Positions 7,218 through 15,741 of a DNA stretch of 64,000 bases are shown piece by piece. The notes under the pieces are model-generated. The model did not search any database. It was not told where the DNA came from and saw only the letters and a program-made list of their open reading frames with translations. Location: NCBI GenBank assembly GCA_964560135.1, contig CAZLKN010000001.1, forward strand, positions 169,400 through 233,399. Direction: 5' to 3'. Position 1 is the stretch's first letter; each line of letters opens with the position of its first letter. The position numbers were made by a program, and so were the translations under genes. The stretch comes from CAZLKN01 sp964560135. Lineage in GTDB: Bacteria > Actinomycetota > JAICYB01.

Positions 7218-8633
7218 TCATCCTTCCGAGGATAGGATCCCGCCCTTGGTCATCCTCGAGACATCGAGGGCCCGGTCGAGCTCCTCGGGTGACAGGACCT
7301 GCTGCTCGAGCGCCACCTCGCGCACGGTGCGCCCGGAGGCCTGGGCTTCCTTGAAGATCGCCGCGGCCCGCTCGTAGCCGATCACCGGGTTCAGCGCCGT
7401 GACGATCGCCGAGGTGGACTCCACGAGCTCCCGGCAGCGCTCGGCGTTCGCGGTGGTGCCGTCGACGCAGCGGTCGGCGAGCAGGCCCGCCGTGGCGGCG
7501 AGCAGCCCGATCTGCTGGAGGAGGTTGTGGGCGATCAGCGGCAGGGTGACGTTGAGCTCGAAGTTCCCCGAGGTGCAGCCGAAGGTGATCGCGGCGTCGC
7601 AGCCGATCACCTGGCCCGCGACCTGGACGGCGACCTCCGGGATCACCGGGTTCACCTTGCCGGGCATGATCGAAGACCCGGGCTGGAGATCGGGCAGCTG
7701 GATCTCCGCGAGGCCCGCCCGGGGGCCGGAGTTCATCCAGCGCAGGTCGTTGGCGATCTTCGTGATCGACACGGCGATCGTCTTCAGGGCACCGGACATC
7801 TCCACGCAGGCGTCCTGGGCCCCCTGGGCCTCGAAGTGGTCGCCGGCCTCGCGGAGCACGTCCACGCCCGTGCGTTCGATGAGCTTGGCGACGACCTGCC
7901 CCGCGAACCGGGGGTCGGTGTTGAGGCCGGTGCCCACGGCCGTGCCCCCCAACGCGACCTCACCGAGCCGGGGCATCGCCTCCCGCACGCGGGCGGACCC
8001 GAGCTCGATCTGGCGTGCGTAGCCTCCGAACTCCTGACCGAGGGTGACCGGCGTGGCGTCCATCAGGTGGGTGCGTCCGGGCTTCACGACGTCGGCGAAC
8101 TCCCCGGCCTTTGCCCCCAGTACCGCCTGGAGTCGCTCGAGGGCCGGCAGCAGGTCGTGGACGATCGCCTCCAGCGCGGCCACATGGATCGTGGTGGGGA
8201 TCACGTCGTTGGACGACTGCCCGAAGTTCACGTGGTCGTTGGGGTGGACGGGGCTCTTCGATCCGCGCTCGGAGCCCGCCGCCTCGTTGGCGACGTTCGC
8301 GATGACCTCGTTGGCGTTGGTGTTGGTGGAGGTTCCCGAGCCGGTCTGGAAGACGTCGATCGGGAAGTGGTCGTCGAGCTCGCCGTCGGCCACGCGCGTT
8401 GCGGCCTCCGTGATCCACCCGGCGATCTTCGCGTCGAGGTGGCCGAGGTCCCGGTTGACCTCCGCCGCGGCTCCCTTGAGGAGGCCGAGCGCCCGGATGA
8501 ACCGCCGCGGGAACCGGATCCCGGATACCGGGAAGTTCTCCACCGCCCGCTGGGTGGACGCTCCCCAGCAGGCCCACGCCGGGACATCGATGTCGCCCAT
8601 CGTGTCGCGTTCCGTGCGGAACTCCTGACTCAC
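7218..8633 (-). CDS. fumC: Fumarate hydratase, class II
   Basis: A 471-residue iron-independent fumarase converting fumarate and malate in the TCA cycle. The superfamily signature GSSIMPGKVNP lies near residue 317, with the catalytic Ser in its loop and the earlier TGSGTSTNTNANEV block. I chose the GTG at 8633 rather than the ATG at 8600: class II fumarases begin with a conserved ERDTMG block, which only the longer form keeps, and AGGAGGG stands just upstream of the GTG. A TACGCT box lies about 33 bases before the start. It diverges from the lpd gene. Confidence 0.93.
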   Translation of the reverse strand: MSQEFRTERDTMGDIDVPAWACWGASTQRAVENFPVSGIRFPRRFIRALGLLKGAAAEVNRDLGHLDAKIAGWITEAATRVADGELDDHFPIDVFQTGSGTSTNTNANEVIANVANEAAGSERGSKSPVHPNDHVNFGQSSNDVIPTTIHVAALEAIVHDLLPALERLQAVLGAKAGEFADVVKPGRTHLMDATPVTLGQEFGGYARQIELGSARVREAMPRLGEVALGGTAVGTGLNTDPRFAGQVVAKLIERTGVDVLREAGDHFEAQGAQDACVEMSGALKTIAVSITKIANDLRWMNSGPRAGLAEIQLPDLQPGSSIMPGKVNPVIPEVAVQVAGQVIGCDAAITFGCTSGNFELNVTLPLIAHNLLQQIGLLAATAGLLADRCVDGTTANAERCRELVESTSAIVTALNPVIGYERAAAIFKEAQASGRTVREVALEQQVLSPEELDRALDVSRMTKGGILSSEG

Positions 8634-8726
8634 GACGCCCTCCTGTTCGCCGATGCTCCGCGGACAGCGTAGCCGTGCCGATCGGCCCGGCGCACCGGGC
8701 CCGTCCGGCTGCGGACCCGGCCTCGC

Positions 8727-8732
8727 TAGACT
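8727..8732 (+). promoter_or_regulatory. -10 box for the lipoamide gene cluster
   Basis: TAGACT stands 32 bases before the ATG of the lipoamide dehydrogenase gene; no good -35 is seen 17 bases upstream. The same hexamer serves several other genes in this window. Confidence 0.4.
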
Positions 8733-8764
8733 GAAGCCCGGCGCTCGAGGAAAGGAGTCGGTGG

Positions 8765-10162
8765 ATGGCCGAGGAGCAGACCTACGACATCGTCGTTGTG
8801 GGCGGAGGGCCCGGAGGCTACGCCGCCGCACTGCGCGCCGCCTCCCTCGGGCAGAAGGTCGCTCTCGTTGAGCGCGACAAGGTCGGTGGTACCTGCCTGC
8901 ACCGCGGATGCATCCCGACGAAGGCCTTGCTCCACGCCGCCGAGGTCATCGACACAATCAGGAAGGCCGACGAGGTGGGGATCAGCGTTTCGGATCCCGA
9001 GTTCGACTGGGGGAAGGTGCAGAAGAGCAAGACCGAGCCCGTGAAGAAGCTCCACAGCGGACTGACCTCGGTCATCAAGGGACGCAAGATCGACATCGTC
9101 GAGGGCGACGGCCGCCTCGGCGAGCGGGGCGAGGTGCTCGTCGACGGCAAGGACGGCGAGCGCAGCGTCAAGGGCCGCAACGTCATCCTCGCCCCCGGTT
9201 CCTACGCCCGCTCGCTGCCGGGCATGGACCCCGACGGCGAGCGCATCCTCACCTCCGACGAGGCCCTCACCTCCGAGCGGTTCCCCGCGAAGGTCGCCGT
9301 GATCGGCGCCGGGGCCGTGGGGGTCGAGTTCGCGTCCGTGTACCGGTCCTTCGGGGCGGAGGTGACGCTGATCGAAGCGCTCGACCGCGTGATCCCGCTG
9401 GAGGACGCGGATCTGTCCAAGGAGCTGGCGTCGTCGTTCAAGCGTCGCGGCATCACCGTGCACACGGGATCGAAGGTCGAGGACGTCGAGAAGCGCGACG
9501 ACGGGGTTCGATTGGCCTTCACCAAGGGGAAGAAGACCGAGAAGCTCGAGGTGGATCAGGTGCTGGTGGCTGTCGGCCGCGGACCTGCGACCGATGGGCT
9601 GGACCTGGACCGGTGGGGTGTGACCGCGGAGAAGGGCTACATCGTGATCGACGGTGAGAACAGGGCGGCCGAGGGCGTGTACGCGATCGGCGACTGCACC
9701 GCGGGGACTCCGCAGCTCGCTCACGTGGCCTTCGGGATGGGCTTCGCAACCGCCGAGCGGATCGCCGGGGGGAACCCCGTCGTCGTGGACTTCGAGCGCG
9801 ACGTCCCCCGCGCGACCTATTGCGTGCCCGAGGTGGCCGCGGTGGGCCTCACCGAAGCACAGGCCAAAGAGCGCGGCTACGACGTCGTAACCGAGAAGCA
9901 TTCCTTCGCGGGTAGCGCGAAGGCGCAGATGATCGGAGAGGCCCGCGGGTTCGCGAAGTTCGTGATCGCCAAGGGCGAGCGCATCCTCGGGATCCACATG
10001 ATCGGCCCGCGTGTCACCGAGCTCCTCGCCGAGGCGCTGGTGACCGTCGGGTGGGAGGCGACCCCCGCCGAAGTCGCCGCCCTCGTCCATCCGCATCCGA
10101 CCCTTTCGGAGATCGTCGGGGAGACGGCGCTCGCCGCGATCGGACGTCCGCTGCACGGCTAG
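8765..10162 (+). CDS. lpdA: Dihydrolipoyl dehydrogenase (E3)
   Basis: A 465-residue flavoprotein that re-oxidises dihydrolipoamide on E2 with NAD+. The FAD-binding GGGPGGYAAA motif is at residues 13-22. The redox-active disulfide is Cys44/Cys49 in GGTCLHRGCIPTK. The NAD-binding GAGAVGVEF block is central, and the C-terminal HPHPTLSEIVGE carries the catalytic His-Glu pair. AAAGGAG precedes the ATG. The E2 gene begins 10 bases downstream, followed by lipB and lipA, so enzyme, lipoyl carrier and lipoyl-attachment machinery form one operon. Confidence 0.95.
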   Translation: MAEEQTYDIVVVGGGPGGYAAALRAASLGQKVALVERDKVGGTCLHRGCIPTKALLHAAEVIDTIRKADEVGISVSDPEFDWGKVQKSKTEPVKKLHSGLTSVIKGRKIDIVEGDGRLGERGEVLVDGKDGERSVKGRNVILAPGSYARSLPGMDPDGERILTSDEALTSERFPAKVAVIGAGAVGVEFASVYRSFGAEVTLIEALDRVIPLEDADLSKELASSFKRRGITVHTGSKVEDVEKRDDGVRLAFTKGKKTEKLEVDQVLVAVGRGPATDGLDLDRWGVTAEKGYIVIDGENRAAEGVYAIGDCTAGTPQLAHVAFGMGFATAERIAGGNPVVVDFERDVPRATYCVPEVAAVGLTEAQAKERGYDVVTEKHSFAGSAKAQMIGEARGFAKFVIAKGERILGIHMIGPRVTELLAEALVTVGWEATPAEVAALVHPHPTLSEIVGETALAAIGRPLHG

Positions 10163-10172
10163 GAGGGGATCG

Positions 10173-11558
10173 ATGGCAACTCCTGTGAAGATGCCCCAGA
10201 TGGGCGAGTCCGTCGTCGAGGGGACGATCATCAAGTGGCTGAAGGCCGAAGGTGACCAGATCGACACCGACGATCCGATCGTCGAGGTGTCGACCGACAA
10301 GGTCGACACCGAGATCCCGTCACCGATCTCGGGCACCCTCGTGAAGATCCTGGTGCAGGAGGGCGACACCGTGGAGGTGGGCACGCCGCTGTGCGAGGTC
10401 GACGAGGGCGGCGAGGGCGAAGCCTCCACGGAGGAGAAGCCCGCCGAGGAGGCCGAGCCCGAGGCCGAGCCTGAAGAGGAAGCCGAAGAGGAGCCCGAGA
10501 AGGACGAGGCTCCCGCCGCGGAAGAGGCCGAGGAGAAGGACGAGGAACCCGAAAAGGACAAGGCCCGGCCCGCGGCCCGGAAGGCGGCCCCCACCGCGCC
10601 CGAGCGGGGTGGCCCCCCGACCCGGACCCAGGAGGCCCGGCCCGGACAGGTTCTCTCGCCCCTCGTGCGACGGCTGGCCCGCGAGCACCGGGTGGACCTC
10701 GACCAGGTCCGCGGCACCGGTGCGGGCGGACGGATCACCAAACAGGACATCCTCGACCACGTCGAGCGGGGCCCGGCCCCCGCGCCCGCTCGCGAGGAGG
10801 CACCGTCCGAGCGGGCCGCGCCACCCGAAGCACGCGAGGCCGCGGGTGAGCGCGAGGAGGTCGTCGCGCTCTCGCACATCCGCAAGCGGATCGCCGAACA
10901 CATGGTCGAGTCGCTGCAGACCTCCGCCCGGGCGTGGAACGCCGTCGAGGTGGACATGGAGAACATCGCGAAACTGCGTTCCCAGGTGAACCCCGACTTC
11001 AAGCGGCGGGAGGGCTACTCGCTGACCTATCTCCCCTTCATCGCCCGCGCGGTGTGCGATGCGCTCACCGCCTTCCCGGTCGTCAACGCGAGCGTCTCCG
11101 AGGATCTGAGCGAGGCCGTCTACCACCACTACGTGAACCTGGGGATCGCGGTGGCCACCGACTACGGGTTGATCGTGCCCGTGGTGAAGGGGGCCGAGGC
11201 GCTCAACGTGGTCGGGCTTGCCAGGGCGATCCGCGATCTCGCGCTGAAGGCGAGGGACAAGAAGCTGGCCCCCGACGACGTGGGCGGCTCGACGTTCTCC
11301 ATCACCAACCCCGGTCCCTACGGCTCGATCCTGTCCGTGCCGGTGATCAACCAGCCGAACGTGGCGATCCTGTCCACCGAGGCGGTGGAGCAACGCGTGG
11401 TGGCCGTGGACGGCATGATCGGCGTGCGGCACCGCACCTACTTGTCGATGTCCTGGGACCACCGTCTGCTCGACGGGTCGGACGCGATGGAGTTCCTCGC
11501 CCGCTTGAAGGCCAACCTGGAGGAGTGGGACTTTTCCAACGAGGTCGGTGCTTCCTGA
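10173..11558 (+). CDS. 2-oxoacid dehydrogenase E2 (dihydrolipoamide acyltransferase)
   Basis: A 461-residue E2 core. It has one N-terminal lipoyl domain (residues 1-80; lipoylated Lys in STDKVDTEIP), a long Glu/Pro/Ala linker (about 82-150), a peripheral-subunit-binding domain (about 155-190, SPLVRRLAREHRVDLDQVRG) and a catalytic domain ending in SWDHRLLDGSDAMEF, which holds the active-site His and the DG motif. It moves acyl groups to CoA. Substrate (pyruvate, 2-oxoglutarate or branched chain) cannot be fixed because no E1 gene is adjacent. The cluster with lipB and lipA mirrors mycobacterial dlaT. Its TGA overlaps the lipB ATG by one base. Confidence 0.9.
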   Translation: MATPVKMPQMGESVVEGTIIKWLKAEGDQIDTDDPIVEVSTDKVDTEIPSPISGTLVKILVQEGDTVEVGTPLCEVDEGGEGEASTEEKPAEEAEPEAEPEEEAEEEPEKDEAPAAEEAEEKDEEPEKDKARPAARKAAPTAPERGGPPTRTQEARPGQVLSPLVRRLAREHRVDLDQVRGTGAGGRITKQDILDHVERGPAPAPAREEAPSERAAPPEAREAAGEREEVVALSHIRKRIAEHMVESLQTSARAWNAVEVDMENIAKLRSQVNPDFKRREGYSLTYLPFIARAVCDALTAFPVVNASVSEDLSEAVYHHYVNLGIAVATDYGLIVPVVKGAEALNVVGLARAIRDLALKARDKKLAPDDVGGSTFSITNPGPYGSILSVPVINQPNVAILSTEAVEQRVVAVDGMIGVRHRTYLSMSWDHRLLDGSDAMEFLARLKANLEEWDFSNEVGAS

Positions 11559-12220
11559 TGCCGGCCCTCGAGGCGGCCTGGCTCGGCACCGTCCCCTACG
11601 ACCGGGCGCTGGCGCTCCAGGCCGACCTCCACACCCGTCGGATCTCGGGTGCTGCGGGTGACACGCTGATCCAGCTCGAGCACCCGCACGTCTACACGAT
11701 CGGGCGCCGCGGGAACCGGGCCGACGTGCTGTGGGACGAGGCGACCCTGCGTGAGCGCGGCGTCGAGGTGCATGAGGCCGACCGGGGCGGCATGGTCACT
11801 TACCACGGACCCGGCCAGCTCGTCGGCTACCCGATCGTGGACCTCGGTCCGGCGGGCGACCTCGTCCGCTATCTCCGCGACCTTGAGGAGGCGGTGATCC
11901 GCACGCTGGCCGTTCATGGGGTGGCCGCAGAGCGGGTCGCGGGCTGCAGCGGGGTATGGGTGGGGCTCGAGAAGATCGCCGCCGTGGGCGTGAAGGTGAC
12001 GCGCGGCATCACCAAGCACGGTTTCGCGCTCAACGTGTCGCCCGATCTCGCGTACTTCTCGGGGATCGTGCCCTGCGGGATCCTCGACAAGGGCGTCACG
12101 TCGATCGCTGCCCTCACCGGCACGGCGCCGCCGGTGGCCGAGGTGGCCCGCACCTTCGAGCGCTGCTTCGCCGAGGTCCACGGCTACGACCTCGCGCAAC
12201 TCGAGGGGGTGAGCCCGTGA
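11558..12220 (+). CDS. lipB: Octanoyltransferase LipB
   Basis: A 220-residue enzyme that moves octanoate from acyl carrier protein to lipoyl-domain lysines, the first step of lipoate synthesis. The family block GGMVTYHGPGQLVGYPIVDL begins at residue 78. The catalytic dyad is Lys146 (GVKVTRG) and Cys173 (VPCGI). The length is normal. Its stop overlaps the GTG of lipA, so LipB and LipA are coupled. Confidence 0.95.
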   Translation: MPALEAAWLGTVPYDRALALQADLHTRRISGAAGDTLIQLEHPHVYTIGRRGNRADVLWDEATLRERGVEVHEADRGGMVTYHGPGQLVGYPIVDLGPAGDLVRYLRDLEEAVIRTLAVHGVAAERVAGCSGVWVGLEKIAAVGVKVTRGITKHGFALNVSPDLAYFSGIVPCGILDKGVTSIAALTGTAPPVAEVARTFERCFAEVHGYDLAQLEGVSP

Positions 12221-13212
12221 AGCGGCTGCCCATCGCCGGACAGCAGAACGCAGAAAGCGAGCCCCGTGGAGGCGGGATGGGATGCGCATCGGGGGCCGGT
12301 CGCCTGTCGGGCACCCGTGCCCGGCTGCGGGACGGCCGGGTCGGCGGCCCCCAACCGAAGCCGCCGTGGCTGAAGGTGAAGGTGCGGCAGGGCCCGAACT
12401 TCCTGGAGTTGAAACGGTTGATGCGCGAGCACGGGCTGCACACGGTCTGTGAGGAGTCCGGGCCCTGCCCCAACATCTACGAGTGCTGGGAGCAGCGCAC
12501 CGCTACCTTCCTGATCCTCGGCAACGTCTGCACCCGCCGCTGCACGTTCTGCGATGTCATCACCGGACGGCCACCCGAGCTCGACGCCGAGGAGCCCGAG
12601 CGCGTCGCCAAGGCGGTGGCGGCCGTCGGACTCGAGTACGCGGTCGTCACCGGCGTGGCTCGCGACGACATCCGCTCCGATGGCGGCGCCTCGATCTGGG
12701 CGCAGACCATCAGCGCCATCCGGCGGCACAACCCCGCCTGCGGCGTGGAGGTGCTCGTCCCCGACTTCCGCGGATGGCCGCACGCCATCGCCGCGGTGGT
12801 GGGGGCCGAGCCGGACGTGTTCGCCCACAACCTGGAGACCGTCCGGCGGCTGCACGGTGTCGTGCGCAAGGGCTTCGACTACGACCGGTCGCTGGAGGTG
12901 CTGCGCCTGGCCAAGGAGCACCGCGCCGAACAGGTCACCAAGGCCGGTCTCATATTGGGGATGGGTGAGACGAACGACGAGGTTCGGGAGTCGCTGCACG
13001 AGCTGGCCGCCGCCGGTGTGGATCTCGTGACGCTCGGCCAGTACCTGGCCCCCAGCCGCGCGCACCCGGCCGTCGACCGCTACGTGCACCCCGACGAGTT
13101 CGACGAGCTCGGCGAGTTCGCCCGGGGACTCGGCTTCGCGCACGTGGAATCCGGTCCGCTGGTGCGATCCTCCTACCACGCCAAGGACCAGGAGGCCGCC
13201 GGCCGAGCCTGA
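12217..13212 (+). CDS. lipA: Lipoyl synthase LipA
   Basis: A 331-residue radical-SAM enzyme inserting two sulfurs into octanoyl-E2. The radical-SAM cluster motif is CTRRCTFC (Cys105, 109, 112). The auxiliary cluster cysteines are Cys78, Cys84 and Cys90 in CEESGPCPNIYEC. The first pair is spaced by five residues, whereas the family pattern is CX4CX5C, so one residue (probably Pro83) seems inserted. A C-terminal RSSYHA carries the serine that ligates the auxiliary cluster. The start is the GTG overlapping the lipB stop (GTGA). The N-terminal 45 residues are a poorly conserved extension. Confidence 0.93.
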   Translation: MKRLPIAGQQNAESEPRGGGMGCASGAGRLSGTRARLRDGRVGGPQPKPPWLKVKVRQGPNFLELKRLMREHGLHTVCEESGPCPNIYECWEQRTATFLILGNVCTRRCTFCDVITGRPPELDAEEPERVAKAVAAVGLEYAVVTGVARDDIRSDGGASIWAQTISAIRRHNPACGVEVLVPDFRGWPHAIAAVVGAEPDVFAHNLETVRRLHGVVRKGFDYDRSLEVLRLAKEHRAEQVTKAGLILGMGETNDEVRESLHELAAAGVDLVTLGQYLAPSRAHPAVDRYVHPDEFDELGEFARGLGFAHVESGPLVRSSYHAKDQEAAGRA

Positions 13213-13329
13213 GCGCCGATGGTGATCCGCGCCGAGCCGGCGGTACCCCCGGATCCTGTAGCAACGGGCAGGACACCGGCCCCGGACGGCGAACCCTTCC
13301 CCGAACGGATCGGACAACAGGGGAGTGCC

Positions 13330-14505
13330 ATGTCGATCACCCGGAGCGCCGTCGCGCTCGTCGTCGCCACCCTGCTCCTGGCGCCGCCGTCCGGCCTGAG
13401 CGCGACACAGACCGAGAAGACGGACAACGTCACCGTCGTCGGCCGGATCGACTACACCGGTGGTGTCGAGATGTCCTTCGACGGCGACCTCGTGATCGCC
13501 GGCCAGCGCGACGGGATCAGCCGCGACACCGTCCCCGAGCAGGGGGCGATCAGGGTCGTGGACGTCGCCGGCGGGGCCTTCGACCTCAAGGGGACCCTGC
13601 CGTGCTACGGCAACGACAACTACCTGGCGACGGTGCGCCCGGGCCTCGTGGCGGTGGCCCACCACGCCTCGCGGCTGCCCGAGAGGTGCAATCCGCGCAC
13701 GACGGGCAACGGCATGTTCCTCGTCGACGTGACCGACCCGGCCAACCCCCGGCGGCTGGTCGGGGTCCAGGCTGCGAGCGCCCACGCCCTCACCCCCCAT
13801 CCCGACGGGCAGCTCGTCTACATCAGCCCTGGGGGCCTGGCCAACGGCAGCGGCGTCACCACGATCGTGGATACGTCCAACCCAACCTTCGCTGAGGTCG
13901 TCGGCACCTACCGGTCGAGCCGGATCGGCTGCCACGACATCGGTTTCCACCCCACCGAGCCGCTGGCGTACTGCGCCGGCCTCGGCGAAGTGCAGATCTG
14001 GGACGTGAGCGACCCGACGGCCCCCGAGACGATCGGGACGATCCTCAATCCGCTCATCCAGTTCGGACATAACGCGGTCGTGAGTCCCGACGGCACGAAG
14101 CTCGTGATCAACGACGAGGCCTTCGTCGCCCACGAGTGCACCAGCGAGAACGGGCTCATCGGGGCCCTGTGGATCTACGATCTCAGCGACCCCCGGCTGC
14201 CGGTGCCCGCCGGACGCATCGCCCCACCCACGGGGGCCGCCCCCGTCGGCGGCGCCGCCACCGCCTGGTGCACATCCCACAACTACAACTTCGTGGGGCC
14301 CGACGTCGTCGTCTCCTCCTGGTTCACGGGTGGCACCACCGTCCACGACATCTCGAACCCCGCGCTCCCGGAGCTGATCGCGAGCTACCGTCCGGCGGAC
14401 GCCAACGCCTATACGGCGCACTGGCACCGGGGACGCGTGTACGTGAACGACCTGCACCGGGGCCTGGAGGCCCTGGAGATCGACGACCCCCGCCTCGCGG
14501 GATAG
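13330..14505 (+). CDS. Secreted LVIVD-repeat beta-propeller protein, copy 1
   Basis: A 391-residue exported protein with a signal peptide (about residues 1-25). The rest consists of LVIVD-type blades, each reading roughly FLVDVTDPANPRRLV or IWDVSDPTAPETIG. LVIVD proteins are surface or periplasmic beta-propellers of unknown binding partner. Paired cysteines (CYGND...RCNP; GCHD...YCAG; HEC...WCTSH) suggest disulfides, which fits export. A close paralogue begins 9 bases downstream. AGGGGAG precedes the ATG. Confidence 0.75.
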   Translation: MSITRSAVALVVATLLLAPPSGLSATQTEKTDNVTVVGRIDYTGGVEMSFDGDLVIAGQRDGISRDTVPEQGAIRVVDVAGGAFDLKGTLPCYGNDNYLATVRPGLVAVAHHASRLPERCNPRTTGNGMFLVDVTDPANPRRLVGVQAASAHALTPHPDGQLVYISPGGLANGSGVTTIVDTSNPTFAEVVGTYRSSRIGCHDIGFHPTEPLAYCAGLGEVQIWDVSDPTAPETIGTILNPLIQFGHNAVVSPDGTKLVINDEAFVAHECTSENGLIGALWIYDLSDPRLPVPAGRIAPPTGAAPVGGAATAWCTSHNYNFVGPDVVVSSWFTGGTTVHDISNPALPELIASYRPADANAYTAHWHRGRVYVNDLHRGLEALEIDDPRLAG

Positions 14506-14514
14506 GAGGGCCTG

Positions 14515-15436
14515 GTGCGGAAGACGATCCTCGCTCTATCGATGGTGTCGGCCCTTGTTGCGGGGCTCCTGCCGTCGGCNNNNNNNNNNNNNNNNNNNNN
14601 NNNNNNNNNNNNNNNNNNNNNNNNNNNNNNNNNNNNNNNNNNNNNNNNNNNNNNNNNNNNNNNNNNNNNNNNNNNNNNNGACCTTCCGGCCCTCGCGGAT
14701 CGGCTGCCACGACCTCGGCTTCCATCCCACCGAGCCCTACGCCTTCTGCGCCGGCCTCGGCGAGGTGCAGGTCTGGGATGTGAGCGATCCGTTGGACCCG
14801 GAGACCGTTGGGCGGATCGTGAACCCCGCGATCCAGTTCGCCCACAACGCGGTCGTGAGCCCCGACGGCACGAAGCTCGTGATCAACGACGAAGCCTTCG
14901 CCTTCCACGAGTGCGAGACGGGCACGAGCGCCTTCGGCTCCCTGTGGATCTACGACATCTCGATCCCCGAGGTACCGGTGCTGGCCGGACGGATCGCCCC
15001 GGAGCCCAGCCGCGCCACCGTCGGCAACTACGCGGACTGGACGGGCTCGTGGTGCACGGCCCACAACTACAACTTCATCCCCGGCACGAACCTCGTCGTC
15101 GCCTCCTGGTTCACCGGTGGGACGACCGTCCACGACATCTCCGACCCACTCCAGCCGCGCAAGCTCGCCTGGTACCGCCCGGATGACGCGATCGCCTACA
15201 CCGCCCACTGGTTCGACGGCAGGATCTACATCAACGACGCCGGCGAGCGGGGGGTGGAGGTCATCGAGGTGGACGACCTGCCCCTTGAGGGCTCCGGCGG
15301 AGACCTGCTGTTCCGGGCCCGCCCCCGGGTCGACCTCACCCCGGTGCTCGTCCCCCAGACGCTGCCCGACCGCCCCGGCCCCCTGGAGGTCCGCGACGCC
15401 GGGAACTCACGCTTCTGCGTGATCCCGGCTATCTAG
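14515..15436 (+). CDS. LVIVD-repeat beta-propeller, copy 2, interrupted by assembly gap
   Basis: A tandem paralogue of the preceding gene. The N-terminus (GTG start, GGAGG upstream) encodes a signal peptide of about 22 residues before the run of N. The part after the gap resumes in another frame at SRIGCHDLGFHPTEPYAFCA, nearly identical to copy 1 (SRIGCHDIGFHPTEPLAYCA). Aligning the two copies, about 510 bases are missing rather than 100, and that figure restores one reading frame. The C-terminus extends about 40 residues past copy 1. Treat as one intact gene with an unresolved middle. Confidence 0.7.
14580..14679. other. Scaffold gap of exactly 100 N
   Basis: A placeholder gap inside LVIVD copy 2. 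The neighbouring tandem copy is close enough in sequence to explain why the assembler broke here. The real length is probably near 510 bases. Confidence 0.95.
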
Positions 15437-15741
15437 CGGCAAGCGAGAATCAACCGGCGCTAGTCCGGCGACCGGGACCAGAACTGGTCATTCGACCGGC
15501 CGTGGGCCGGATCCCGACCCACGAAGGCCAGCTGTGGGTCGTATGCGACCACATCTGGTCGGTGGCGGGTCTGAGGTTCGGAATTCCGGCCCATGGTGAC
15601 CAGTTGTGGGCTGGCGTGCGACACACACGAGTGTCGAGCTGCGGGACGGTGCCGTGGCCGGCGAGGCATGACTCCGCGCCCCTGCTTGTACAGATCGTCA
15701 ATCTGAGTGACGATCTGTGCGCGATCCTGGTGGTCCACGGG
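15437..15741. other. Non-coding region with recurring CCAGnTGTGG motif
   Basis: About 305 bases between convergent genes, without a credible gene. It holds CCAGAACTGG (15478-15487), CCAGCTGTGG (15528-15537), CCACATCTGG (15549-15558, reverse complement CCAGATGTGG) and CCAGTTGTGG (15600-15609). CCAGTTGTGG also occurs at 396-405 in the other long intergenic stretch. One minus-strand frame reads as two degenerate units beginning SPQLVTMGR and DPQLAFVGR, spaced by about 72 bases, so this may be an old tandem repeat. Confidence 0.5.
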
